64,000 nt of DNA from Amphiplicatus metriothermophilus (GTDB lineage Bacteria; Pseudomonadota; Alphaproteobacteria; Caulobacterales; Parvularculaceae): positions 1 to 64,000 of the forward strand of contig NZ_FZQA01000009.1 of the NCBI RefSeq assembly GCF_900199215.1, read 5' to 3'. The position numbers were made by a program, and so were the translations under genes. Each line of letters begins with the position of its first letter. Position 1 is the first letter of the stretch. The notes under the pieces were generated by a model. That model was not told where the DNA came from, ran no database searches, and was given only the letters and a program-made list of their open reading frames with translations. Positions 8,509 through 18,418 of the stretch are shown here, piece by piece.

Positions 8509-9712
8509 TCGCCACAGATTCGCCACAAGAATTTCGAGCGGTCAAAATTGAAAGCAGACCGACACTGCTATCGTCGCGTGTCTCCGCCGCTTCGATAAGG
8601 TGTCCATAAATGTTCAGTGTGGTTTTGATGTCTTCGTGCCCCATGAGCTTCTGTATCTTCTTCAAGTTTGTCCTCCGCTCGATCAGCATCGACGCATAGA
8701 AGTGCCGCAGGTCATACGGTTTGTATTTCGGGCGCTCAACGGTCTCTCCATCTTCTTCGACCGTCTTCATCAAGCCGGCTTCGCAGCAGACGGCGTAGAA
8801 CCCGCGCTTGCGCCAATTATCGATGCTCTGCCAACGGCCGGTCGAGGTCGGAAAGAGAAGGTCGAACTTGTTCGGAATCATCTTGTGATCGCGGTAATGT
8901 GTCACGAGTTCGCGCGTCTGCGGACTGATTTCGATAGTGCGGCGACCAGCCGCTGTCTTGGGAACGGATAGCTTGTAGCCGCCGCCTTCCAGCGCCCGAT
9001 CCACTTTCGCGCCTTCTTCCGTGATGTTGAACGGTTGAATGACAAGATACTCCTGCGGACGCATGCCGGTGTCCGCGGCGAGGTAAAGCATGGGGCGATA
9101 GCGCTCCCATGTGCGGGCCGTCTGCTTATTCTTGGAATTCGCAAGCCGGTCGGCGGCAGCGAGCAGCGCCTGTACGTCGGCTGGCGTTGGTATGACCACC
9201 GGCTCGTCGTACCGGGAGTCGGCCCGGATGCTGATCCCTGCCGCAACATTGCTTGCAATGTGGCCGCGCAGAGCCATTTCCTTCATGACGGAATGAAAAG
9301 ACGACAGCACTTTGTGGGCCTGATAGCGGCTGTGGCGGGACAAGAGCCAGGACCGAAATTCAACGATGTCCGGTGCCTGAAGCTCCTGTAGGGCCTTGCC
9401 CCATTCGTAGGCTTTCATGACTTCGGCGCGGCGACCGTAGGTTTTTTCAGTATGCCTTGTAATAGGGTCGCGTCCGTCGCGACCTTCCTTCACGCAGATG
9501 GCGAGCCACTTATCGACGGCTTGCCCAACGGTTTTGATTTCACATTGGCGAACGCTTTGGTTGGCGCGAGTGCCACCGCTCTCAACAAAATTCCGCGCCT
9601 CCTTCAACGTACTAAAGGTGGCATAGGCATAGCCTGTTTTCGATGATTTACTCGGGTATCGTACTTGGTAAGTCGTGCCTTTCCTGCCTACCCTTTTTCT
9701 TATATCTGACAT
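8498..9712 (-). CDS. int: Tyrosine recombinase / phage-type integrase
   Basis: A 404-residue site-specific recombinase. The N-terminus (KRVGRKGTTYQVRYPSK) looks like an arm-binding domain and is followed by a core-binding domain. The catalytic set is visible as Arg in ADTGMRPQEYL, His-x-x-Arg in YDLRHFYAS, the second His in LMGHEDIKTTL and the Tyr nucleophile in NIYGHL. It ends next to the tRNA-Asp 3' remnant, the usual place for the integrase of a tRNA-targeting element. It differs from the P4-type integrase at 12669 and belongs to another, probably degraded, element. The element's far end was not found. Confidence 0.92.
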   Translation of the reverse strand: MSDIRKRVGRKGTTYQVRYPSKSSKTGYAYATFSTLKEARNFVESGGTRANQSVRQCEIKTVGQAVDKWLAICVKEGRDGRDPITRHTEKTYGRRAEVMKAYEWGKALQELQAPDIVEFRSWLLSRHSRYQAHKVLSSFHSVMKEMALRGHIASNVAAGISIRADSRYDEPVVIPTPADVQALLAAADRLANSKNKQTARTWERYRPMLYLAADTGMRPQEYLVIQPFNITEEGAKVDRALEGGGYKLSVPKTAAGRRTIEISPQTRELVTHYRDHKMIPNKFDLLFPTSTGRWQSIDNWRKRGFYAVCCEAGLMKTVEEDGETVERPKYKPYDLRHFYASMLIERRTNLKKIQKLMGHEDIKTTLNIYGHLIEAAETRDDSSVGLLSILTARNSCGESVASPL

Positions 9713-9769
9713 TACTCAACATGATTAAATATTGACTCTGTAAACTCAAGAAAAAACTGATTTTTTATA

Positions 9770-10003
9770 TTACTGCTTCGCGCTGTTCTCCGCTTCGATC
9801 TGCGCTTCCCTGTAAATGCGAACCAGCGTTCCCTTCTCGATCCTGAGCCTGCCGTCAACCGGATCGACAAAGAAAGGAAGCTTCCTGCGTCCGCTCGCGT
9901 CCCTGTCTGCGGCGCGTTTCATCTGCCGCTCATTCAGTTCGACGCCCATCTCGGCGAGCAGCTGCCGCGCCTGTTCAAGATCGATGTAACATGGTGGCTT
10001 CAA
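9770..10003 (-). CDS. Small hypothetical protein, possible excisionase
   Basis: A 77-residue charged protein reading from TTG at 10003 with an AAGGAGGG site upstream. It contains LEQARQLLAEMGVELNERQ and, near the C-terminus, a short basic strand-like segment. The size, composition and position 57 nt upstream of the integrase suggest an excisionase or helper DNA-binding protein, but no diagnostic motif is seen. It lies in a recombination gene cluster with the gene at 10025-10303. Confidence 0.5.
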   Translation of the reverse strand: MKPPCYIDLEQARQLLAEMGVELNERQMKRAADRDASGRRKLPFFVDPVDGRLRIEKGTLVRIYREAQIEAENSAKQ

Positions 10004-10024
10004 TCACCTCGCCCTCCTTTCGGC

Positions 10025-10303
10025 CTATAAGTCGTAATCGAGGCAGGCGGGCCGGTAATGATGCGTGTCCATGTAATGGATGTAGCCGCCGCCGGGCCGG
10101 CGCACCTTGATGATCTCGCCATATTCGTTGGTCACGAACAGCTTGACGCGGGCCGCCTTCACGAACTGGACGTTATAAATTTCCTTGAGCGCCTTCCCGT
10201 CTTCGACCAGAGCATGAATTTGCTCTTCGATGCTGATGGTCCCCAGCTCCTTGTAGCTGATAGTCAAGACTCCCGAATCAAATGGTCCTCGTCTATTTTT
10301 CAT
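10025..10303 (-). CDS. Hypothetical protein
   Basis: A 92-residue soluble protein of unknown family starting at ATG 10303. It has a mixed alpha/beta pattern (TISIEEQIHALVEDGKALKEIYNV, then KLFVTNEYGEIIKVRR) and no signal peptide or membrane segment. It is 21 nt upstream of the small gene at 10003 on the same strand and is probably cotranscribed with it toward the integrase. The AT-rich stretch 10304-10400 upstream is the likely promoter region. Confidence 0.5.
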   Translation of the reverse strand: MKNRRGPFDSGVLTISYKELGTISIEEQIHALVEDGKALKEIYNVQFVKAARVKLFVTNEYGEIIKVRRPGGGYIHYMDTHHYRPACLDYDL

Positions 10304-10541
10304 CTAAGTAAGTCCTAAATAAATATCTTGGTAATTCCATAATACAACTGTGAATATTAAGGCAACGTTAAGCAATTATATTGCGCTAATATTAGGAAAC
10401 CCTTGCTGGAAGCCAGTTTCCGCGGACTCTGACTCGCCGTGACCCGCGCCAGTCCGCCGCTCTCCGTTTCAACCCGCTGCAACCTGCCATTGTCCGCCGT
10501 TCCGGTCGGCCCGTTGACCAGCGCGTAATCAGGAAAAGCGG

Positions 10542-10744
10542 GTGCGGCTTCGCCATCTTGACGGTATGCGAAGCGACGGCAAGACAGCGCGCAAGAAGAA
10601 GGCGGAGGGCACAGCGCCCCATCCCGGCCTTGCCGCGCTCGCCCGGCTGCTCGCCCGCGATCTCGCGCGCCAAACTTACGAAAACAATTTGAGCCCGAGT
10701 CCCGAGGATGCTTATCTTATGGATTCATCTGCCGGGGATAAGCC

Positions 10745-10748
<4 letters not shown>
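10542..10748 (+). CDS. Small basic protein upstream of serine recombinase
   Basis: A 68-residue basic protein from GTG 10542, preceded at good spacing by AGGA; an internal ATG at 10566 gives a 60-residue form. The helical segment HPGLAALARLLARDLARQ is the only clear feature. Its stop overlaps the start of the recombinase gene by 4 nt (ATGA), showing coupled expression. It may assist the recombinase, for instance as a directionality factor, but this is inferred from position alone. Confidence 0.6.
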
Positions 10749-12479
<1,731 letters not shown>

Positions 12480-12609
12480 AACGATTCGCAACAATTTTCT
12501 CACGCTGGACCATAGTGGCGGAAACTTCATAACACGCTGAATAAACGGGCTTATTTTGACTCAACAAGTTTGATAGACTATGCGGCAGATAGCGCGAATT
12601 TGCCTCCAA

Positions 12610-12628
12610 GTGGTACCTATATGGTCCC
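12610..12628. repeat. Left end palindromic motif
   Basis: This 19-bp word recurs with one mismatch at 53120-53138 near the opposite end. The right copy holds a perfect GGTACC-TATAT-GGTACC dyad; here the second arm reads GGTCCC. It lies 131 bp inside the left attachment repeat and just upstream of the integrase gene. It is a likely binding site for integrase arms, excisionase or an integrase regulator. Confidence 0.6.
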
Positions 12629-12668
12629 TGGAACCCTCCGGCATGAAGCGCAAATCAGGAGCCGCACA

Positions 12669-14015
12669 ATGCCGAAACTTACCAAACGCGTCGTCGATTC
12701 CTTGAAGCCCGAAGCCGCCGAAGTTGTCCATTGGGACGACGAGTTGCCGGGCTTCGGCGTGCGCGTGCACCCGACAGGGCGGAAGGCCTATATCGTCAAA
12801 TGCCGCTGCCGAGGCCGGCAGATCAAAATGACCATCGGCCGGCACGGCTCGATCACCGTGGAACAGGCCCGAACCAAAGCGCGCGGGATCATCGCGGACG
12901 CCAAGGAAGGCTCCGACCCCTCCGCCCAGTATTCCCGCATGCGGAAGTCGCCCACCATGAAGGAGTTGGGCCAGCGTTTTCTCGACGACTATGTTCCCAC
13001 GCACTGCCGCAAGACGACCGAGCGCGAATACCGCCGGTCGGTGGAGCTGTTCATTAATCCCAAGATGGGAACGCGCAAGGTTATAGACATCGACCGGTCC
13101 GATATCGCGAAGTTCCATCACGACCTGCGCGACAAGCGTTATCAGGCCAATCGATCCCTTGGCGTGCTCTCCAAGATGTTCAATCTCGCCGAGATTTGGG
13201 GCATTCGTCCCGACGGCTCGAACCCCTGTCGGCATGTCAAGAAATACAAGGAAGTGAAGCGAGAGCGCTTCCTGTCGGACGCTGAATACAAACAGCTCGG
13301 CGACGCGCTGCGGCAAGCCGAAGTGGAAAAGACCGAAACCCAATCGGCGATCGACGCCATATGGCTGCTCATGCTCACCGGCTGCCGCCTGGGCGAAATC
13401 ATGACCCTCAAATGGGACTACGTCGATCTCGACGCACGGGAGCTTCGGTTGCCGGATTCAAAGACCGGCCCCAAGACTGTTCACCTCGGTTCCGCCGCCG
13501 TAGAGCGGCTCAAAGGGATCAAGAAACTCGAAGACAACGAATTCGTCATTACCGGGAAAAATCCTGGAGCGCATCTGACGGACCTACAGCACCCGTGGCG
13601 GCGCATCCGAAAGTCAGCCAAGCTCGACGGCCTCCGGCTCCATGACCTGCGCCACTCCTTCGCCAGCCGCGGCCTCCTCGTCGGCGAAGGCCTGCCCATG
13701 ATCGGCAAGCTTCTCGGCCATACGCAAGTGCAAACGACGGCGCGCTACGCGCATCTTGCGAATGACCCGATCAAATCTGCGGCAGATCGGATCGCAGAGA
13801 AGATATCGGATTCCGCGAACGGCGACGGCAAGGAAATACCGGAGGTTTCTTCCGCGGACGCGCCTGACGACCATAGTACGGACGATTTCTCTGAGAAAAT
13901 CACGCCCCATCTGCAAGCCATCGTAAAGGCGTTGACCCGCCAAGCCGCACGGGAGACGTTCAAAAGCCAGCGGAATGGGCGCGGCTCAGCGCCCCACAGC
14001 GACGATGAGATTTGA
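12669..14015 (+). CDS. int: P4-type tyrosine integrase of the ICE
   Basis: A 448-residue integrase that starts at ATG 12669 behind an AGGAG site. The N-terminal DUF4102-type arm-binding domain (LTKRVVDSLKPE ... DDELPGFGVRVHPTGRKAYIV) is followed by a SAM-like core-binding domain and a catalytic domain with Arg in LTGCRLGEIM, His-x-x-Arg in LHDLRHSFAS, His in LLGHTQVQTT and the Tyr nucleophile in ARYAHL. It should recombine the 45-bp tRNA-fMet repeats to insert or excise the element. It lies next to the displaced tRNA fragment, transcribed into the element. The C-terminal 80 residues after the catalytic domain are an acidic/charged extension of unknown role. Confidence 0.95.
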   Translation: MPKLTKRVVDSLKPEAAEVVHWDDELPGFGVRVHPTGRKAYIVKCRCRGRQIKMTIGRHGSITVEQARTKARGIIADAKEGSDPSAQYSRMRKSPTMKELGQRFLDDYVPTHCRKTTEREYRRSVELFINPKMGTRKVIDIDRSDIAKFHHDLRDKRYQANRSLGVLSKMFNLAEIWGIRPDGSNPCRHVKKYKEVKRERFLSDAEYKQLGDALRQAEVEKTETQSAIDAIWLLMLTGCRLGEIMTLKWDYVDLDARELRLPDSKTGPKTVHLGSAAVERLKGIKKLEDNEFVITGKNPGAHLTDLQHPWRRIRKSAKLDGLRLHDLRHSFASRGLLVGEGLPMIGKLLGHTQVQTTARYAHLANDPIKSAADRIAEKISDSANGDGKEIPEVSSADAPDDHSTDDFSEKITPHLQAIVKALTRQAARETFKSQRNGRGSAPHSDDEI

Positions 14016-14138
14016 TGAAGGGGCCTTCGCGGATTTGACAGAGGCTCCCGTCCGCTCGCACGCCATGAGAGAAAAAGGCGTCTTGGCCCGTCCGAGCCGA
14101 ATAACTTTCCCATGAATACCGGGGCGGGCTAAAGATCG

Positions 14139-14882
14139 ATGACTTTGTCGAAATCGGCGAAAGCCATGTATGAAATATGGCTTTCTCCGACTCAAGCAAA
14201 CGACGAGCTGCTGATTCGCTCCGGACGCCCGAACGAAAGAACCATGTTAATGCCGCCTGCCAAACCCGCCGAAGGCCTTGAAAGCTTCAACGAAATCGCG
14301 ACCATTCGCGTCGAGCTCGAAGATATCGAACCGCCCATCTGGCGCGAAATGGAAGCGCCAACGTCCATGACGCTCAAGGCGCTGCACGAGACCATCCAAC
14401 AGCTCATGGGCTGGTGCGACTATCACTTATGGGAATTTTCCGACGAGAATTACCGCTATATCCCGCCCGTGGACGACATGGATTGGGGGGATAAGCCCTG
14501 CCGCAAGGCCGGCTCGGTGCGCCTGCGCGACATCTGCAAAGACGACAAAACCGTTCTTACCTATGTCTACGACTTCGGCGACGACTGGCGCATGAACGTC
14601 TCTGTCACCGATATCCGGCAAGGCGATCCGGACACAAGCTATCCGCGTTATCTCGGCGGCGAACGCGCGGCGCCGCCGGAAGACTGCGGCGGCGTTCCCG
14701 GCTTTTACGAACTGCTCGATGCCTATGGCGATCCCGAACATCCGGACCATGAGGAGGTGCGCGAATGGCTGGACGAGCGCGACCCGCATTTCTTCGACGA
14801 ACTGCCGATCAAATATGCGCTTTTACGCATCGCCAATCGGCGCAATGCCGCCCGTAAGAGATTACGCCCGAAGGCGACATGA
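14139..14882 (+). CDS. pRiA4b ORF-3-like protein
   Basis: A 247-residue protein of the plasmid pRiA4b ORF-3 family. The family core is plain: IATIRVELEDIEPPIWREMEAP, a segment with LHETIQQLMGWCDYHLWEF, then YDFGDDWRMNVSV and PPEDCGGVPGFYELL. The biochemical role of this family is unknown; members are common on plasmids and integrative elements and sometimes occur near integrases. The start at 14139 is uncertain because an ATG at about 14244 also fits the domain boundary and no strong ribosome site decides. It lies alone between the integrase and the convergent AbiE pair. Confidence 0.85.
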   Translation: MTLSKSAKAMYEIWLSPTQANDELLIRSGRPNERTMLMPPAKPAEGLESFNEIATIRVELEDIEPPIWREMEAPTSMTLKALHETIQQLMGWCDYHLWEFSDENYRYIPPVDDMDWGDKPCRKAGSVRLRDICKDDKTVLTYVYDFGDDWRMNVSVTDIRQGDPDTSYPRYLGGERAAPPEDCGGVPGFYELLDAYGDPEHPDHEEVREWLDERDPHFFDELPIKYALLRIANRRNAARKRLRPKAT

Positions 14883-14910
14883 CGTGATTGTGGGGCCTGG
14901 CGGCAAGGCT

Positions 14911-15849
14911 TCATCGCGGTGCAGGCGATATCGCCTTCCATGGCCCGCCATCGGCCCATCTGAGATTGAATTCGCCGCCGGTTACTACTGCTTTGATCGC
15001 CGGCATCGCGAAATCCGCGATCTCGTTGATTGTTTCGCCGAGAGTCGGCGCGGCGATCAGCAACGGCTCGCGCCTGACGAACGCCGTCCATTGGCGTTGT
15101 TTGACCTGGTTCCCCGCGAATTCCTGAGACAGACCATCGGGCGGCGTCGCCGGAATAATCGTCCCACGGCGATCAAATGTCGCCCGGATAGCCGAAGCAA
15201 GGACCCCGCCTTCGAAGGCAAACAGTCGCGACAGCACGAGCAGATCGTAAAAATCCTTCATCCGGCTGTTGGCGCGGCCGAGCGCGACAATCGCCTGAAG
15301 CTTTTCGGCGACGACGGTTTCCTTGGGATAGGCTTTCAGGTGCGGCCCCTTGGAGGAAAGCAGCGGCGGGAATTCCAATTCCTGCGCCGCGGGCGTGATC
15401 GCGTCGCCGAAGCCGATATCGATCTGCACAGGGATTCTGGTCTTGCCGAGAAAGGCCATCGTTTTCACGCGAACGCCGCCATATTCCTGATCCTCGCGGA
15501 TCGGTTCCGCATTCAGCCCTTCGGCGTCGAACGCCAATCCGTCTTCGTCCTCCGCCACGATCCGGCAGATCGCACGGAATGTCTCTTCGATCGGCGCTAT
15601 GTCAGGATCGCCGTATCCAAGAAGGTCAAGGTCCTGCGTCGGCCGAAATGGATCCTCAAGCCAAACTGTAAAGAGCATGGCCCCTTTCAAAACGAACCGC
15701 TCTCGATAGGGAGAAACACTGAGCCGATGGAGCAGCCGTTCGATGGCGTAGCGGCGCAATATAAGTTGGTAGTCCGTGCCCTTCTCCCGCGCCACATTAC
15801 GAAGTCTGGCGAGGACAGATGCCGGAATATTGGCGGGCTTATCCTTCAT
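14911..15849 (-). CDS. abiEii: AbiEii-type nucleotidyltransferase toxin
   Basis: A 312-residue toxin of the type IV toxin-antitoxin system AbiE. The nucleotidyltransferase motif is clear: FVLKGAMLFTVW followed by RPTQDLDLLG, with the catalytic Asp-x-Asp. Further family blocks are PVQIDIGFGDAITP and KETVVAEKLQAIVALGRANSRMKDFYDL, the last with the conserved Lys and Asp. The start ATG at 15849 overlaps the antitoxin stop by 11 nt, giving coupled translation. Family members transfer nucleotides to tRNA ends and stop growth, so the pair can give phage abortive infection and element maintenance. The C-terminus ends just before the convergent pRiA4b-like gene. Confidence 0.92.
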   Translation of the reverse strand: MKDKPANIPASVLARLRNVAREKGTDYQLILRRYAIERLLHRLSVSPYRERFVLKGAMLFTVWLEDPFRPTQDLDLLGYGDPDIAPIEETFRAICRIVAEDEDGLAFDAEGLNAEPIREDQEYGGVRVKTMAFLGKTRIPVQIDIGFGDAITPAAQELEFPPLLSSKGPHLKAYPKETVVAEKLQAIVALGRANSRMKDFYDLLVLSRLFAFEGGVLASAIRATFDRRGTIIPATPPDGLSQEFAGNQVKQRQWTAFVRREPLLIAAPTLGETINEIADFAMPAIKAVVTGGEFNLRWADGGPWKAISPAPR

Positions 15850-16465
15850 CGGCGACGACGCTTTCGAGATAGGGCCGCACCACGCTCCAGATGCGTAGCG
15901 CCTGAGCGTACCGGACAATGTCGTCGGGCTTTGCCTTGCGAGAGCGCCAGCCCATGCGCAGCGCCTCAAGCGCCACGTCGAGGCCGACGGTATTCCGGAA
16001 ACGGAAGCAATCGACGATGGTTTTCGCAGGATCGAAGATGCGCACCGGTACGGAATCGATGGTGTGAGTTTCAACGCCGAGCCTCAGCGCCTTCTCGCCG
16101 AAGCGGACGACGCGGAGTGGCGGATAGTCGAGCGCCGGCTTGCGGTCTTTGGAGCCAATGGCGATCCAGACGCTGCGGGGAAGCTGAAGCGTGATCTCGT
16201 GAAACTGGAGCGCCGAAATCAGGCAGATCACCCCTTTCGGGACGCGCTTGGCGACTTCGGCAAGATTGTGCGCCGCTTCGATATCGGCGCCGAAGAGCTC
16301 GTAAAGCCCGCGCGACGGCTTTTGCAGGACGCCCTCTTCGACCAGGCGCGCCAGCGTCGCCGGATTCACCCCGTGGTCCTTCAGGTCAGATAGGCGCATA
16401 ATGCCGTGCCGTTCGATGAGGCTGACGGCGAGATCGCGCTGCGTGGATTGACGGGGCTCTTCCAT
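15839..16465 (-). CDS. abiEi: AbiEi-type antitoxin and autorepressor
   Basis: A 208-residue antitoxin. The N-terminal winged-helix domain reads LIERHGIMRLSDLKDHGVNPATLARLVEEGVLQKPSRGLYEL, and the C-terminal AbiEi domain contains VPVRIFDPAKTIVDCFRFRNTVGLDVALEALR. It neutralises AbiEii and binds its own promoter. The repeats TGTAAC/GTTACA immediately upstream are likely operators. The gene order antitoxin-toxin and the short overlap are standard for this system. Confidence 0.92.
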   Translation of the reverse strand: MEEPRQSTQRDLAVSLIERHGIMRLSDLKDHGVNPATLARLVEEGVLQKPSRGLYELFGADIEAAHNLAEVAKRVPKGVICLISALQFHEITLQLPRSVWIAIGSKDRKPALDYPPLRVVRFGEKALRLGVETHTIDSVPVRIFDPAKTIVDCFRFRNTVGLDVALEALRMGWRSRKAKPDDIVRYAQALRIWSVVRPYLESVVADEG

Positions 16466-16512
16466 GTAACGAATCGTCGGTTGTTGCGTGTAACTTCCGA
16501 CATATTGTTACA
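16465..16512 (-). promoter_or_regulatory. Likely AbiEi operator repeats
   Basis: Three copies of the hexamer TGTAAC lie directly upstream of abiEi: at 16465-16470 (touching the start codon), 16489-16494, and inverted as GTTACA at 16507-16512. The last two form an inverted repeat with a 12-bp spacer. AbiEi antitoxins repress their own promoter through such repeats, so this is the probable autoregulation site. Confidence 0.55.
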
Positions 16513-16542
16513 TCAGAAACAGGACGTCCCGCAAGCAAAATC

Positions 16543-16851
16543 CTACCCCTCCCGCCGATTCCAGACCAGGAACGCCGCGCCATCCTCTTCGAACAGAGCC
16601 GCGCGGATGGGCTCGGGGAAGCTCGGGTCGTCGAGTTGGACGCTGAGATAGTCGCGCGGCGCCTCGCCGTTGGTCCTGGCTTTCCAGGCGGCGCCGAGCT
16701 CGGCTCGGCCGGCGTAGACGCGGAAGTCCGGAGCGCCTTCGCTTTTCTTCGCATCATTGGCGACGATCTTCGCCTTGACGTTAACCGTCAGAGTCCGGAT
16801 CGTTCCGACATAGCCGTCCTTGCCGGCGGTGAAGCTGCCTATCGTAGCCAT
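16543..16851 (-). CDS. DUF736 family protein
   Basis: A 102-residue protein with the DUF736 pattern: [27 protein letters not shown], then [19 protein letters not shown] and [15 protein letters not shown]. It is the last gene of the long leftward trb operon. The family is found almost only on conjugative elements and its function is unknown. A second, diverged member lies at 37564-37893. Confidence 0.88.
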   Translation of the reverse strand: MATIGSFTAGKDGYVGTIRTLTVNVKAKIVANDAKKSEGAPDFRVYAGRAELGAAWKARTNGEAPRDYLSVQLDDPSFPEPIRAALFEEDGAAFLVWNRREG

Positions 16852-16854
16852 GGT

Positions 16855-17112
16855 TCAAATCTCCGTTGCTTTGGTTGATTGGGAAGATGAGCGTGCGTTT
16901 TCGAGCTCTTTGCGCGCCCGCTTGAAGCCGGGGTCGGCGTTCATGAACGCCTCCAGCATGAAGGGAATGAGATCGGCGACGCCCTCCTTGTGGCCGTAGG
17001 TGCGCCGGTAGATTTCGGCGTAATCATTGAGGGCGGCTTTGAGCTCGGGGCTCGCGGTGAAGGCGATCTTCGCTGGCTCGCGGTCGGGGAGTTTGTCGAG
17101 CTTGAGGGTCAT
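16855..17112 (-). CDS. DUF2274 family protein
   Basis: An 85-residue protein that starts at ATG 17112 with GGAGA upstream. The sequence KLDKLPDREPAKIAFTASPELKAALNDYAEIY ... YGHKEGVADLIPFMLEAFMNADPGFKRARKEL matches DUF2274, a small family that follows trbI in trb clusters. It may be a ribbon-helix-helix-like DNA-binding protein (short strand KIAFTAS followed by helices). It is 10 nt after trbI and 3 nt before the DUF736 gene. Confidence 0.85.
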   Translation of the reverse strand: MTLKLDKLPDREPAKIAFTASPELKAALNDYAEIYRRTYGHKEGVADLIPFMLEAFMNADPGFKRARKELENARSSSQSTKATEI

Positions 17113-17122
17113 CGGCGTCTCC

Positions 17123-18418
17123 TCATCCGCGGTAAGGCCTGAGCACCAGGTCCGAATGCACGATGATGCGAAGCGGCCAGCCGGGCCGGATGGTGATGGT
17201 GGGCTGGATGCCCAAGTTGCGTTCGGTGATGCGCTGGCCGACACGGTTGGCGCTGTCCTGGGTCGACTCGCGGATCGCCTTGACGAGATCGCCCTCGTCG
17301 TCGCCGAAGGAGAGCTCCGTCCCGACGCCGAGAAGCGTCGAAAGCACGATTCCCTTCAGGAGCCGCCAGGTATGGAAATCGACCTCGTCTTCGAGGCCGG
17401 CATAACCCGCAACGTCCGTAGCCGGCAGATTGTCGATCACGACCGAGGACCCGTCGGGCATGATGATCCGTTGCCAGACGACCAGCGCGCGACTCTGCCC
17501 GAAGGCGATGACGCTGTCATAGGTCCCGATGATGCGCGCGCCCTGCGGGATCAAGAGATAGCGACCCGAAACCGTGTCAAAGACATTCTCAGTCACCTGC
17601 GCGATGACGCGGCCTGGCAGGTCAGAGTTGACGCCGGTCACAAGGCTCGCCGGGATGATGGTCCCCGCCATCACCTGGTAGGGCGAGGCCGGGTCCTGAA
17701 GCGCGTGGGGGTTATAGATGTTCGTCTCGACCCCCTGCTTCAGGAAGTCGAGCTTGCGGCCCTGGAGGTTCTGGTCGTTTTGGAGATCGAGCCCGAGTCC
17801 TTGATCGCCCTCCGCCGCGCTGAGGCCATTGAAGGGATTGCGGTCCGCCGGGCTTAGCGCAGGAGTCGCGCTGCCAACTGTGGCCGGCGTATTCGCCGCG
17901 CCAGCCGTCCGCGTCGAGAGCTGGAAGAAGACGCCGGATTCGCGGCCTTGGCTCGCAAGCCGCGCCTGGCGGATGCGCTCGGCGCGGGCTGCGTCATCCT
18001 CCGGGTTCGGACGGAACGGCAAATCGGGCGACGGCCCGACGCCAAGCTCGCGTTCCTTATCCAGTATGGCGCCGCCGAGATCGCCCGGCAGGGGCGGTCC
18101 GAGTTCGACCGGTTTCGGCAGATCACCGTAATTGCGCGGTAGGCCTTCCAGCCCTTCGGGCGTCGGCGTGTTTTCGGTTCGGATGAGCTCACGGCCGGCT
18201 TCGTCGCGGTCGAACAAGCGCGGCGGATCGAGGGCGAAGATGGTCGCGCCGAAGATCAGAAGAAGCCCCGTGCCGGAGAGCAAAATCAGCACACGGCGGT
18301 TGATCCGTGTCACCGGGCGCGGCTTGGCGCGCAGAGCGAGCGCTTCCGCATCGACCTTGGCGGCGCTGGCATCCGGCGGAATGGCATGCCTCAGTTCGTC
18401 GTCGCAGGATGGCGCCAT
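17123..18418 (-). CDS. trbI: TrbI, VirB10-like core channel protein
   Basis: A 431-residue inner-membrane protein of the mating channel. It has a short cytoplasmic N-terminus, one membrane segment (VLILLSGTGLLLIFGATIFAL, about 43-63), a proline-rich periplasmic linker and a C-terminal VirB10/TrbI beta-barrel domain. That domain includes VMAGTIIPASLVTGVNSDLPG, YLLIPQGARIIGTYDS and the end WPLRIIVHSDLVLRPY. It spans the envelope and opens in response to ATPases TrbE and TraG. Its start overlaps the trbG stop by 1 nt. Confidence 0.95.
   Translation of the reverse strand: MAPSCDDELRHAIPPDASAAKVDAEALALRAKPRPVTRINRRVLILLSGTGLLLIFGATIFALDPPRLFDRDEAGRELIRTENTPTPEGLEGLPRNYGDLPKPVELGPPLPGDLGGAILDKERELGVGPSPDLPFRPNPEDDAARAERIRQARLASQGRESGVFFQLSTRTAGAANTPATVGSATPALSPADRNPFNGLSAAEGDQGLGLDLQNDQNLQGRKLDFLKQGVETNIYNPHALQDPASPYQVMAGTIIPASLVTGVNSDLPGRVIAQVTENVFDTVSGRYLLIPQGARIIGTYDSVIAFGQSRALVVWQRIIMPDGSSVVIDNLPATDVAGYAGLEDEVDFHTWRLLKGIVLSTLLGVGTELSFGDDEGDLVKAIRESTQDSANRVGQRITERNLGIQPTITIRPGWPLRIIVHSDLVLRPYRG

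Noticed and set aside
14719-16194. Long rightward open frame of 491 codons
   Set aside because: It is antisense to the clearly recognised AbiEi/AbiEii genes and has no family features; a GC-rich shadow.
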